A stretch of DNA of 64,000 nucleotides from Sphagnum compactum (lineage: Eukaryota > Bryophyta > Sphagnopsida > Sphagnales), in contig OZ234499.1 of the NCBI GenBank assembly GCA_965153455.1, forward strand, positions 13,884,271 to 13,948,270, read 5' to 3'. Shown in pieces: positions 10,881 through 22,399 of the stretch; position 1 is the stretch's first letter; each line of letters starts with the position of its first letter. A program made the position numbers and the translations under genes. Below the pieces are notes generated by a model. The model was given only the letters and a program-made list of their open reading frames with translations. It did no database searches and was not told where the DNA came from.

Positions 10881-13800
10881 AACTTGAATTTTTTTATATC
10901 ACTCCATCACATTTTTTTCTTTGAAAATATTGTGCAAAAAAAAGAAAAGGTTAAAAGGTTAATCATAGTTCATGTACAATAAGATTTTAATTATTATTTT
11001 TCTTATTGAGCATTGTCCTACAATTGTGTCCAGCTCAATGCCACTTTCAATTTATTGCACTTGTTTATTGCTTGCCCATCATGCCATCTAAGATTTAGCC
11101 AAAAAAATACTCAAATGTGATTCCTACAAGCATTCATGAGATGGTTGTTTCTAAATAAAAGGCTATCAAAGCCTACATGTGATCTTACTTAACATTGCAC
11201 ACTTGAAGGGGGAGTGCCATTATGCAAGATAGAGTTCCAAAATTTGGAATGGAGTGGTATTAATGAAAAGTGTGGGGGAAATAGTTCAAATTTCATTTTT
11301 CCAATTTTTTGTTTCCAAGTCAACATGATTGGGTTTCCTTTGTTTGTGAAAAACACTTAATCATAAATAGTTCAAACTCCATGAATTTATTGTTTCCAAA
11401 GTAAATATGATATGGGGGGTTTTCTGTGTGTGCACAAAACTGTCAAAGACAATTATAGCAGCTGACTGTCACAGTGATGAAAGGGCCAGAAAAGACTTAT
11501 TTTTTCTCACAGAGAAGGTAATATATAGTACATAAAAAAGGAGATGACTAAAGTTATGTGTGTCATATGAGGATTTACCTCCACCACTGTTTATGCAAAT
11601 GAATCCTTCCTTGCAGGACATCTGAATGGTCTAATTTTGCTCATAAAGGGGAAAAGGCCACAATGATGCAATAATCTGAAGCCTAACATGAGTTGAATAT
11701 GAGTACTACAAGAATGTACACACTGCAAATCCAACAGGGAATCTCTTCTAGTGCTCCAATAGTCATGGAAAAAAATGCTTACAGGTACTCAAAACATCTA
11801 CGCTGGTACCTTCACCTTCTTGAGTGAGGCCTCATAGAGGCTATATTTAATCTGGAAAATGTTAAATTTGGACTCGGAGACCATGATTTCATCTGTGGAC
11901 CACATATTCATATGTTTAGAAGAAACCCAAAAAAAATTGGGGGTGTTTAGTTTCTACTACCGTAGTGTTGGTCTGGTACAGGCTTTTGAAAATTTTCATA
12001 CTAGCTTGGGCCTGGTATTGGATCTAAAGACCAAATTTCGGCTGATATGAGGCAGGCAATATACCTGGTACTGAAACTTGTATAAAACTGGTACAAAGTT
12101 GGTATCCGTTTAGGTCCCTACTAGGTTGGTGCTCATACAATGCTGGTATTGCCTCATGTCATACCAGCCAGGTAAGGTCCTTATTACCAGTATTGCTACA
12201 AAGTGTTGATACTGGGCGTAAGCCTCTGTACCAGTCCCAAGACTCATTTTTACCATGGTACCAGTGTAGGAGCTGCTTAACCCAAGGCCTCAAACAAACA
12301 CAAACTTTGTGCAAAGCACAAAATATACAAGGTTCTCACTTGCAACAATTCCTTTGTGCGATTGTGTTCTTGACAAATTTTTTTTATTCCCTGGGAACCT
12401 GGCTGCAGTCTCATAATATTTTCACTTGCAGTTGAAGACAATGAATTTGCCACAATAGAACGATCAGAGTGGAGTTAGGGCCCCTTTGTGGTACAAGACC
12501 TGGATTTTCTGTTGTAGGTGCAGATGAAGGACCATAGATGGATTTGAGTAAATTGATTGGTTTCACAGGCCTCACACTAGATCCCCTTCAAAAATGATTA
12601 TCACCCAACTGACACCATTTCAACCCAGGGCTTTACATTACACATTACATTACACAGAGTTGTGCAGAGAGTTGCAGAGATGGAAGTAGACAGTTCCACA
12701 CAGCGAGAGCCCCCTATCTGAGTCCTCATGTGTATGACTTATAATCAAAAGCACGGACAATCTGTGACACTCTTGTGGTTTCACTCCAAGCTCTGAAATG
12801 TGGATAAGTCTTATACAAACTAATTGCATGGTCCTTCATCCATGTGGTGCTGCATTGATGTGGCAACAATACATTATTATTCATCACAACTAGATTCAAA
12901 ATGAGAGAGCTGAAATCGGTACTGGATGATTCTGTTTTGGGCATGTCCAATTTTACGGCTTTCTTTTTTTGGTGATGGGCCAATCAAAGTGGCTTCTTGC
13001 AACCAAAAAAAAGGGATCTGGATGTGCTCTCCTGTATAGGAGCTTACAATTTCAACTCTTCTTGATGGCATGTAAACCAAAGGTATAGAGCTAAGTATCT
13101 CTTGTCTCAAGAATGGAAGAGAGAGAGAGAGCAAAGTGATTGCCAACCCATCAATTGTAAATATGAGCCCCTTCACCTTTCGAGTACCATCTTGTGGTAC
13201 ATATCACACTACAATGGACCATGTGGGTGGGACCACTTGGTCAAACAAAGTAGTGCCTCTATCACAGCTCATACAAGGGTACATCATATCCTTCACAAAA
13301 GTACCACATAGTTCATAGACCTCATTTGGAATTGAGGGCATGCTAAGTAGAATTGTTCTACTTGCACTTCATCCCTCCAGCTAGTGACTAAGTTATTGCA
13401 GCTTTTATTGTTTTGGAAATCCAAATGCTATCATTCGAGGACCTCATCACATGCCCCACAAATATCATAGCAGACATGCCCATGAAGCATTCAGTTTGAT
13501 GGACCCCCCTTGTATCAACTGAAGGGCCAATCAACCAAATTCTTATTTTACTCTGATTGGGAATCTTCCTTAATTCAAATGAAAAATGGAAAAAAAGGAT
13601 GGATTTACCAAAAAAATTGGTATAATTTTGGTGAGAAGAACAGTTAATGGTCTAATTTCTGTTTTACCTTTCCTTGTTGCAAAGGCCCTTTATCTGGGGA
13701 GCAAAGAAAGGAGTGATACATGGATCGGGCCTTGGTATTGAAGAGCTTGGAAAATTAACTCACTCTTCAATGAAGATTTTGTTTGAAAGCTTGAGTACTT

Positions 13801-15400
13801 GATCACCAGAGTAAACTTTGTCAGTATTAAAGTTATTTGTAAAGTGGCCAGAACTAGCAATGAGAACCCCCAGTTTCATTAAAACAAGGACCTTGGTGAA
13901 AAATGCAAGGATATGACTTTTAACATAATGAAAAAACAGGGGATGAAACTCCCTATTGTTCCAAAAGTCAAAAATGGAGTTTGGACCTCAATTTTATTGT
14001 TGCCCAAGGCAAATGGTCCGAGCACCCTACCTTTATACTCTGCCTTTATTATCTCAAATAGTGAAATTCTGTCAAATGATGAGTTGGTCCCCGATTTGTG
14101 AATATTGCTGCCCATTTTAAATGACTTTATGAATGTACTACAACTGGGCATGTGATGAGAAACAAAGGTTCAAACTAGTGTCAAACTGGGTTCACCATTA
14201 TATATAACTTTATTAAGTTTGAAGTCATTGGTGTTTTTATTGATGCTTGCTAATTTTTCAACAAAAAACCCCAAATCTTGTTCCTTTGGAGTTCTATCAA
14301 AGTCACCATTGGAAACCCAAAAGTTCCACAATGATTTCTCTTTTTCTTGCCAAAACTCCCAAGATGATGTCCACATGAAAATGCAAAAGTTTGACCTCAC
14401 AATTAGTTCCCATACTTCCCAATGACATCCAAAGTTGATGGCATATGTAGGATTTTGCAAACTTTTGATGTAGGGATGCAAACTTTGGGGACTTTGCTAG
14501 TAAAAGCTATGGGATGTTTTGGATATTTTTATAATGAATTCTTGTCTAAATGTACATTTGGAAAACACTGAAGGTGTTAAGGAGGCATCAATATGAAAGT
14601 TCTAACTTGTAGGCCCAAAAATTTATAATTGGGTTTGATACAAGTTGGGTAGATTTTTCATCATCCCTGCATGACCTTGTTAGCTACCCACATGTTTATG
14701 TTCCATCATGCTGGAAGAGAACAAACCAGACATCAGAGGAGTGATCAGGTGATGCACTGACCTAAATATGAGCTGTATGAGGTGCTTCTAATTAGTTGTG
14801 GACTGGCAGACCATTAAACCATCACATCCGAATTTGGCAGAAACTTTGCACACCCTATAGAAGGATTTGTGGGAGTTCACCAAATGGCTGCCACCAATGT
14901 CATCAAAGACTGCAACATATTTACACGTTTTGCTTCCTTGATGATTAAAAGCATGAATATACATTTTACAACACCAAAACTACACAAAAGTGCTGATTGT
15001 GTTCAGATCATACAATGGGTTATGAGATGATAGGGTTACAAAACTTACAATGCATAAACTTGTGTCGTGAAAGTTAAACAAAAAGTTTCGCATTCAAATT
15101 CTGAAATTAGAGGATCAATCACCATCATGGTACTACTTTGTGCTTATAAGGTTGGCTAATGAATGGTACTTTTGTTAGGATGCAACTTAATGATATTCTC
15201 TTTATGGGCACATTCCAAAATATATTTATTATATTACTATCCGGTTACAACTGTACAAATGCGTTCTATTGAAGTCCAGACACGCATGCAAAAATTCAGT
15301 TCAAATGATGTCAACATGTGTAAAGGTATCATCAATTGTATGGCCGTCATGTGATCACCTTCAAGTTGTTCATGATATGGCAGACACATTCTAGTTAAAG
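10881..15400. other. intergenic DNA, no gene recognised
   Basis: No reading frame here shows a motif I recognise. Noted within: a stretch (about 11955-12265) where CTGGTAC/GTACCAG-like words recur many times without a clear period; TTACA repeats at about 12633-12655; a GA run near 13117-13130; and at 13836-13860 a sequence ATTAAAGTTATTTGTAAAGT that resembles one terminus of the family Y MITE. Confidence 0.55.
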
Positions 15401-15700
15401 GGCCAAAGTGAACCAGCACCAACAGCACACCATGCAGGATGCATGGATGGATGGTCTGTGGACAGGAAACACATTTGGGTTGTATGTACTAACCATTCAC
15501 ATGCATCTACCTACCTAGTAGCCATCAAGTGTCTTATGTACTCACCTAAGTACACCATAAAAATTACATTTTCTACCTCCTTGGGTATGATATTGCCAGA
15601 CTTTACATAGGTAGTGGGAAGGGGAATTAGGAGGGTTTAGGGTTGTAGTTCATCCACAACTGAGTCATAACAGGTTTGCAATGGATGTTCAATGTCTTCT
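15401..15700 (+). mobile_element. MITE-like repeat family Z, copy A
   Basis: The left end reads CCAAAGTGAACCAGCACC followed by AACAGCACACCA. The right end includes TTCATCCACAACTGAGTCAT and CAATGGATG. The same order of landmarks occurs at 24373-24710, 32660-32985 and 48772-49560. Between the ends is a CTACCTACCTAG / CATGCATCTA segment also shared. It is non-coding and diverged. Confidence 0.5.
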
Positions 15701-16640
15701 TCATGCTTTACAAATGGGTAACCCATGGGTGGGGAATATTTCAAAATGGGAAGCATAGGTGTGGGACATTCCCAAATGGGTGGCCTAAGGCAAGGTCGAT
15801 GGGTGAGGGACATTTCAAAAATGGTGGACCTAAGGTAAGGCCCATGGATACAATTACTTATCATTGATAATTTAATTTAATTTTTTTTTTTTTACCCTTG
15901 TCATATGAGTTGTGTAATGTAGTTATCTTGCTTATAATGTATTTATAATGTTATTTTAATAATTTACACAATAATATGGATTACATGTATGTTGGAGTAT
16001 TACACCATAATGTGCTTTTGCCCTCATGCATAAAGACAATGTTTTTTCCAAAAAAATCACCTAATACCTTACCATTATGCAAAAGGGTCCATTTTTCTAG
16101 ATACTCAACCTGGAAACCATTGAGTATGACATCAATGCAAGTTTTATGGTTTAGGTTAAAAGTTTTTGTAAGATCTGGTTTTTGACTACTAGGCCTACCC
16201 TAGTGACACAAGGGGCTTAGGATTTAGGGTTTAGAGATAAATGACCTGCTTAAATTTTTCCATACTGATACTAGACCAACTTGGTCTTGGCAGTTAATAT
16301 TAGAGGGGTAAGATATTTGACCGGTTCTCATCAAAATTCATACCCAGCCCCAGACCTGACAATCTAGTTTTCCATACCTGCCCCAGACCTGACAAAAAAT
16401 GATACGGTTTTACGCGAGTCAAAATCCATACCCAGCCAACACTGAACATTACCCTCCGAGGTCCATGGGTGGGGTACATTCCTAACCCCACCTAGGGCAA
16501 GGCTACCCATTGGAGATTACCCTCCAAGGCCCATTGGTGGGGGATATTCCCAAGATTTGGGGGGGGGGGTTGGGGAGGAGAAGGGCAAGGCCCATGGGTC
16601 AGGGAGAAAGGAAACGGGTGAGATACATTCTTGAAATTAG
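15700..16640 (+). repeat. degenerate CCCATGGGTGGGG tandem repeat in two blocks
   Basis: Units like AGGCCCATGGGTGGGG followed by ACATTCCCAAAT recur at about 15715-15850 and again at about 16440-16640, with period near 45-60 bases. Between them (15850-16430) is AT-rich sequence without recognised features. A G10 run sits at about 16559-16568. Confidence 0.55.
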
Positions 16641-16689
16641 GGCCCTACTAGGGCAAGGCGGTACCTTACCTTAGGCCATTAGTTTCACA

Positions 16690-16995
16690 AAAAGAAAAAC
16701 AAGGTGAGTGGGCAATGGTGGTGGGCGAGATCAAGTTGGTTAAACCCTAAACCCTTTGAAAAAAAGATTGAACGAGTGGTTGATGGCTGGCAAAATCAAG
16801 TTAGTTAAACCTTAAACCTTAAAACTCTTTTAAAAAAAAAGAAGAGTGAATGGGCTAAATGGTGGACAAGATTAAGTTAAACTCTAAACTCTGAAAACCC
16901 CTGAAACCTTAGAAGGAAAATTAAAAAAAAGAGTGAGTGGGTGAAGGTGGGCAAGAAGATCATGTTATTAATTAAACCCTATAAAAAACCCTTGA
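16690..16995 (+). repeat. ~70-bp degenerate tandem repeat downstream of SCARECROW
   Basis: Roughly four units contain an A-run, GAGTGAGTGGG, GGTGGGCAAGATCAAGTT and TTAAACCCTAAACCCT. The last part is telomere-like. The array ends about 50 bases before the stop codon of the SCARECROW gene. A reverse-complement relative lies at 24705-24875. Confidence 0.6.
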
Positions 16996-17043
16996 ATCAC
17001 AAAAGTTGATTTGACAAAGAGCATATTTTTTACTGTATAATTG

Positions 17044-20000
17044 TCAATTACAGGAGCTCCAAGCGGAGGCGGTAAGGAGGCACAGATCTTTCCAGCCAAG
17101 CTTCAGAGTTCCTAATTGCTCTACGAGCGTATACCCATCACTCGGAAACATACCCAACAGCAGCGCCGCCTGCGTCGCAGCCTTACCACTTAACGAAACC
17201 GCCTTGAAACCTGCCTGACGAAGCTCCTGTTGCCATTGCCCGAATCCCGTCGTCGTCGGCTCTGCTTGCCGTCCACCGCCGCCGCCGAAGCCGCCTATCG
17301 TCGGGCTGTTGCTGCTGCGACGACGCGCAGGTCCGCCGAGAGCCAGAATGTTCTTAATCTCGCAGGACAAAAGCTGCTGTTCCACGATATGTCGTTGTGG
17401 ACTTTGATCAGCGTGCGTAGCACCCAAAGAATCGAACAAAGCAGAGTAGTAATGAAGAGCTTCGACAAAGCGGTTGATGAAACTCCCTTCGTGTCGCAGA
17501 TCCTGTTCCACTAGGGTGATCACTGTGGGAGACAGCCGTCGCAGAAGACTTAGGGTTTGAGGATCAGAACCCGTGACATCGTAAAGCGAATGTTGCATCC
17601 AATGCACAGCCAAAGCATCACGACCCATTCGCACTTTCAATGCGGAGGGATCCACATTCCCGATCCGATCCGCGACCGCGATGTACTCAAAGGGAAGACC
17701 GAGTGTCTGTGCGAAATCGGAAAGTCTCTTCCCCGTAGCTTCCAAAAGCTCCATGGAAGTTCCAAGTCCCGTGATGCGCACGGATTGTGGCGGTCCTCCG
17801 GGTCGTAACGCGAGAATGTGAAAGAGTGCCGGCCATTGTAAGCCGTGCATGATATCGATGTCGATGATATGCACCTCGCGCATTCCTTCGAAAGCTTCCA
17901 CGATTGCTTGATTGGCCGTAAAGTGCGAGAATTTCACGAAAGGACAAATGTCGTTGAAGGCTTGTACTGCAGACACTATCTTGTGATTGCTGATTCTCTG
18001 CATGATATTTCCTGCTGGTAATGCTGCCGGCGATGACTCCCACTCCCAGATGCTGCCGCCTATGCATGTCATGAAGAGCCTGGACGCCATCCCTTCCGCA
18101 AAGTACGCCACCACTCTCTGTACCGAACTTCCGTAGGGAGTTGCAAGCTCGCTCAACTGCGGTAGAATGGAATTCGCTTCCTCGATGTTGTTTGCCGAGA
18201 CTGCCTCCGCACACTGCAAGAGAAGAGCTAGAAGCTCCAGTCCTTTCTCGTCGTAAGCTGTTTCCGAGACAAGATACATGCTAGTAGTACCGGAGTTTGG
18301 GGCATCTGCAGCTGGAGCTGCCGGAGGAGGTTGTAGCTCGTGCAGATTGTACTGATAAGCGCGGGACTGTTGTGCGCCAGTGTGCAGATCTTGGTTCACG
18401 TAAGCTAAAGCCTGGCTGCCATAGCTGCTCTGGCGCGGTTCTGTACTTGCAGTTTGCTGCTGCAATGCACTTGGAGAGCTGTAGTTTTGTGAGTTTCTAG
18501 CAGCTAATTGCTCCTGCTGCAGCTGGCGATGATGATGATGCGTCTGCAGCTGCTGCTGCGGTGGTTGTTGCAGCTCATGCAGCTGATATTGTTGTTGCTG
18601 CTGTAGGTTTGGCAACAGATTCATGTCGACGTTCCGGGGATCCAGCGACAGTTGCAAAGAAGCTGCAGCTAGATTGGAACCAGCTGGAGCTTCATCAAGA
18701 AGCAGCTGCGGCCTAATTGCAAAATTTTCGGAGTCCGTCTGCTGCATCATGGGTGGGAGAAGAGAAAGAGGAGGAACAGGACTGAAACCACTAGTGTGCG
18801 GAGCTGCTGCGGTGAGTTGATTGCTGCGTCGGGAGGGGGGATTGCAGCTCTGAAGGGGCTGAGACGAAGCTGCTGTTGCTGTTACAGCTCGTCCCGCGAG
18901 ACGATGCTGATCTCTTTGGAGCTGCAACACTTGATTGTCGCGTTCTTCACGCGCATGCAAGTCGTCATTCGTATTTTCACGCATCCTCTTGTTAGAACCT
19001 GCAACATGCGCTTGCGATTGCTTCTGGATTTTCGACCCGGCTGCTGCAGCAGCAGCTTCTTCATGAGGAGTCCCAGCTGCAGAGCTGCTGAGCGCGTGGA
19101 ATCGAGCTGCAATTACTTTCTCTAATTGCGTATTGCAAGGCTCCAAAACCTCGAGAAGCTTCGCAAACAGATGTTGAAGAGGAACGCCAGGCATGGCTGC
19201 CATCAACTCTGCAATCCTCCCGTCCACCCATGCAGAAACGGTATCGACCTCTGCATCCTGCACCTGCTGCATGTCCTCCTCCTCCTGACGAGCTGCTCTA
19301 GTCTCGGCGACCCTCTGGCCAGCTGCTGCATGATAGCTGCTAAATCCCCCACACGCTCGCGACGGAAGAATCTCGTACTGGTTAGCAGCAGCAGGAGCAG
19401 CGACACCAAGGAATCGCTGCTGCTGGGAAGCAGAAGCTGAGCTAGCTGCAGCTTCTGCCACGCTCGACAGCTGCAGCTCCCCCCATGAGGAAGTATCGCA
19501 GCTTGCCAGACTTCCTGTCGTCGACCGAATAGCAACGACGTCGGGCCGGGGCTGTGCAGCAGCGTTCGAATTTGGGTAGAAGAGTCGGTTTCCAGTCTGA
19601 TCATGAGAAGCAGTTGCTGCAGGAACACTAGAGAAAGGAGAACTCCATTGGAGGTAAGAGGTAGATGGAGTCATGGCGGATGCGTGACCTGCAGCAATGC
19701 CAAGACTGAAAGCAGCAGGCACTGGAGCTGATGGAGTGCGATCAGCAGCAGACTGATGAGGAAACTGCGGCATCGATGACCAGTCTCCGTATGAGCTGGT
19801 AGATGCTGCAGCCGATGCACTAGGGACGAAGCTGGAACTCCGCGCGAGAGCGGAAGAAGAAAAACTGGACCATATTCCTCCTGCGCTTGTTGGGCCCGTT
19901 GCTCCTCCTGCACAGCTAGTAGGCGCAGCTGCAGAGGCGGCGGAGTAATTGTGGCAGGAGGTGGAGCCGGAGGAGACAGTGGTGGACGAATCTTCAGCCA

Positions 20001-20193
20001 TACAGAACTGCTGCAACTGCTGATCTCCACGGGCGGCTAGCTCATGTGCAGCAGGATGATCGCTAGAGGCTGTGTTTACATGATGATCTGCATGCGCCGC
20101 GCAGAGGCCCAGTCGAGAGATCATGGGAGTACCCGGAAGCACAACAACATGCCCTAATGTCTCTCGTGGTTGATTAGGGCAAACTAAAGCCAT
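17044..20193 (-). CDS. SCR: SCARECROW-type GRAS transcription factor
   Basis: A 1049-residue protein, intact in one exon. Residues about 646-1046 form a full GRAS domain: LHRI ([17 protein letters not shown], 653-669), VHIID ([15 protein letters not shown], 774-788), LHRII, PFYRE-region ([14 protein letters not shown]), [16 protein letters not shown] (908-923) and the SAW end [14 protein letters not shown] (1033-1046). Residues 318-368 ([10 protein letters not shown] ... [15 protein letters not shown]) match the SCR-specific N-terminal block, separating it from other GRAS clades. Flanking parts are Ala/Ser-rich and Gln-rich (530-560), with KRMR (402-406) a possible nuclear signal. In seed plants SCR works in the nucleus with SHORT-ROOT to set asymmetric division and endodermis fate. 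The protein is far longer than Arabidopsis SCR (about 650 aa), mainly in the N-terminus; a Gly-rich insert (967-973) precedes SAW. The start is the first Met after an in-frame TAG (20218-20220) with A at -3 and G at +4. Confidence 0.95.
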   Translation of the reverse strand: MALVCPNQPRETLGHVVVLPGTPMISRLGLCAAHADHHVNTASSDHPAAHELAARGDQQLQQFCMAEDSSTTVSSGSTSCHNYSAASAAAPTSCAGGATGPTSAGGIWSSFSSSALARSSSFVPSASAAASTSSYGDWSSMPQFPHQSAADRTPSAPVPAAFSLGIAAGHASAMTPSTSYLQWSSPFSSVPAATASHDQTGNRLFYPNSNAAAQPRPDVVAIRSTTGSLASCDTSSWGELQLSSVAEAAASSASASQQQRFLGVAAPAAANQYEILPSRACGGFSSYHAAAGQRVAETRAARQEEEDMQQVQDAEVDTVSAWVDGRIAELMAAMPGVPLQHLFAKLLEVLEPCNTQLEKVIAARFHALSSSAAGTPHEEAAAAAAGSKIQKQSQAHVAGSNKRMRENTNDDLHAREERDNQVLQLQRDQHRLAGRAVTATAASSQPLQSCNPPSRRSNQLTAAAPHTSGFSPVPPLSLLPPMMQQTDSENFAIRPQLLLDEAPAGSNLAAASLQLSLDPRNVDMNLLPNLQQQQQYQLHELQQPPQQQLQTHHHHRQLQQEQLAARNSQNYSSPSALQQQTASTEPRQSSYGSQALAYVNQDLHTGAQQSRAYQYNLHELQPPPAAPAADAPNSGTTSMYLVSETAYDEKGLELLALLLQCAEAVSANNIEEANSILPQLSELATPYGSSVQRVVAYFAEGMASRLFMTCIGGSIWEWESSPAALPAGNIMQRISNHKIVSAVQAFNDICPFVKFSHFTANQAIVEAFEGMREVHIIDIDIMHGLQWPALFHILALRPGGPPQSVRITGLGTSMELLEATGKRLSDFAQTLGLPFEYIAVADRIGNVDPSALKVRMGRDALAVHWMQHSLYDVTGSDPQTLSLLRRLSPTVITLVEQDLRHEGSFINRFVEALHYYSALFDSLGATHADQSPQRHIVEQQLLSCEIKNILALGGPARRRSSNSPTIGGFGGGGGRQAEPTTTGFGQWQQELRQAGFKAVSLSGKAATQAALLLGMFPSDGYTLVEQLGTLKLGWKDLCLLTASAWSSCN

Positions 20194-21514
20194 GCTCGAT
20201 TGCGCGCGCTCCCCCAGCTAGTCCCCCGCCACCTCCACCACAGTACTAGTTTCCGAGGATCAATCCTGGACATCAATTACCCACGAGCTGGTCGCCGCAC
20301 AACAATTCTCGAGCAGTGTTGATCAGCAGTTGATCTTGATCACTTGCAGAGACTAGCTAGATCAGCGAGTTCGATGCGTGAGAGATCTAGAGCTTCGACA
20401 CTCGACTCGACTGCGTGCAGCTTCTTGCAGCATGTACTTCATCTGTACTGATCTGCAGGCATGATCCGCGGCACTACTGTAACCCTTCGACTTCTTCGCT
20501 GATCAATCTCCATGGTCCTCTACATGGGTCACCTTATCGATACGGAAGAAACTGAAATCTTCTTCAACTTGAAGAGCTTCAGATTCTGAACATAGTATTC
20601 TTAATCCCATGACTGTGGGCTGGAGCAGCTGCAGGCAACAAAGACAAAGTCTCACTAAAGAATTAGCTTCCAGGATTTGCATGTCTGCCTGCCTTGTCGA
20701 GGACTCATGATCTGTAGATCCTCGACACTAGAGGTCCTGTACCTGCTGCAGCCAAAGGGATTCATTGACCAGAAACAAGAAGAATGCTCTTGCAAAACCA
20801 GCTTCAAAGAGACTCGAAACTGTCACCAAATTCTAGCTAAATCGAAGAGAAAGAACTGACAAGATTCATGAAAAAGAATCAAAGCTGCCACAAACAAAAG
20901 GTGCTTCGGATTACAGTTGCACTAGCACTTGGCGCTGCGGTGCCGGAGACAGTGCATGAGTGCGACCCCAATTGGTAGGGTGGCGAGCTCTCCTAGTGTC
21001 AAACTAAAGATTAATGAGCTGCATTTCCCGCAGCGAGACTTGTATAGATCTACGAGACGCAGCTGGTGTTGGAGAAGATTGCAGCAACACACAAGTCGAC
21101 GCTAGAAATCTTACAAGGAATTTTATATATCTGCGGACGGAAATTGCTAGTTTAGATTGAAGCACGAGTACTTACGGAGTGAAATATCCAAGATTGTCGC
21201 TGTGAGCGCGCCCAGCCAGGGAGCTGTCAATTTGATCATTTGCGAGCAGCTGCAGTCTTAGAAAAGTACGCGCTGAAGTCGCAACTGGAATCCGATACAC
21301 CACAATGCGCCAGGTGCATGCGGATCGACACAGCCCTGAATTAGGGGATCTTGTCTGATCCGGCGTCGCAATTGGCAGCTCTAGCTAGATAGCACACTAC
21401 TAATTCTATCTGCCGGCCGCGCAGCGCCTGGTGTGATCAATCAACAGGAAAACTCTTGAAAGCTGCTCTCTTGCAGAACTGGAAACTAGAGCTTCAAAGC
21501 CGCTGCTCGAGTCC

Positions 21515-21923
21515 TCTCTGTCTCTCTCTCTCTCTCCCGCGTGCTCATCACGTGAAAGCCTGGATCGATTTCTTCTACTAAAAAGCTGCTGATTATACAT
21601 GAGTGCCACACCCAATACCGGCAAGCAAGCAACAACAACAACAAACAACAGTCTAAGAACATATAATTTCGCAACTCCACGACGATGTGCTTTACTCGGT
21701 CACAAGCTGCTGTCCACACAAGTATAAATTTATGAGCGAGAGTAGGGAGAGAGAGAGAGGGGGAGAGAGTCGACACATGCACACACACAACACACACATG
21801 TAATAATAGAGCTCCAGAAACTTACCAGCTGTTTATAATTTCGTTTCTTCTCTCACATGAGCAGCTGCAGGCGCCACAGCTACAATGAAAACATCACTAT
21901 TGAAAGCTCTATATATAGACCAT

Positions 21924-21956
<33 letters not shown>

Positions 21957-22260
21957 GCCCTCTTGCTTGCTTTCTTTCTGTCCGTGTGTCTGTCTGTCAC
22001 ATACAAGCCATGAGTTGAGCAGGAGCAGCAATGGGAGAAGTGGAGCTCCAGTTGCTTTAATACTGGAGGAGGACTGGAGGAGTGTGAGAGCGAAGCTCGG
22101 CTGAGCAGCCTGTCTATGTGGATGGAGCTGTGAGTAGTAGAGGAGGAGGAGGAGGAGGAGGAGGCGGCAACGACAGACAGGCGGGGATGGAAGAAAGGAA
22201 GGCAAGCAGGCAAGCAGGCAGCAAGCAAACAAGCGAGCGAGCGAGCGAGGAAGCAAGCGC
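21515..22260. repeat. microsatellite cluster upstream of SCARECROW
   Basis: Separate simple repeats: CT at 21518-21536; GA at 21747-21768; AC at 21780-21797; CT at 21922-21950; GAG triplets at 22140-22164; and degenerate GCAAGCAG / GAGC repeats at 22203-22250. On the gene's strand the 21922-21950 tract is GA-rich. Such tracts are common in plant leaders and promoters. Confidence 0.7.
21910..21917 (-). promoter_or_regulatory. alternative TATA-like site
   Basis: Minus strand TATATATA directly downstream of a GA-repeat tract (21922-21950), an arrangement that could act as a second core promoter. It is weaker evidence than the site at 22386-22393, because TATATA is common in this DNA. Confidence 0.3.
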
Positions 22261-22385
22261 TGGCGCAAGCTGACAACAGACATCGTCAGCTGCTTGCCGC
22301 AGACACCAATAATCAAATGCCAAAATGAAAGCGTAAGTAGAATAGCACCTAACACCGTCTACAGAGGACCCTGCAGCCCCAGCCC

Positions 22386-22393
22386 TATTTATA
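22386..22393 (-). promoter_or_regulatory. candidate TATA box of SCARECROW
   Basis: On the minus strand the site reads TATAAATA within GGCTTATAAATAGGGCT, a near-ideal plant TATA box. It sits where the GC-richer gene-related sequence gives way to AT-rich DNA. Transcription would begin near 22355-22362. Distance to the start codon is about 2.2 kb, which would need a long or intron-containing leader. Confidence 0.5.
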
Positions 22394-22399
22394 AGCCTT

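Larger units (their letters stand above)
20194..22360 (-). other. probable long 5' leader of SCARECROW, with possible intron(s)
   Basis: About 2.1 kb of relatively GC-rich sequence lies between the start codon and the best TATA box. It carries canonical minus-strand splice donors: CAGCTG|GTAAGT (GTAAGT at 21825-21820) and another GTAAGT at 21175-21170. Pyrimidine-containing stretches ending in CTGCAG near 20745-20755 and 20628-20640 could be acceptors. Several upstream open frames exist (for example 22276-21833 and 21797-21486), Ser/Leu-rich products of CT repeats that I do not regard as proteins. That this is transcribed leader is inference; a promoter nearer the gene is possible. Confidence 0.5.

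Noticed and set aside
17230-19440. Plus-strand and alternative minus-strand frames inside the SCARECROW coding region
   Set aside because: They are shadows of the GC-rich coding strand, and none has recognised domains.
21486-22355. Minus-strand frames of 100-150 codons upstream of SCARECROW
   Set aside because: They are made of CT and GAG repeat translations (Ser/Leu/Cys/Ala strings). They may matter as upstream frames but not as proteins.
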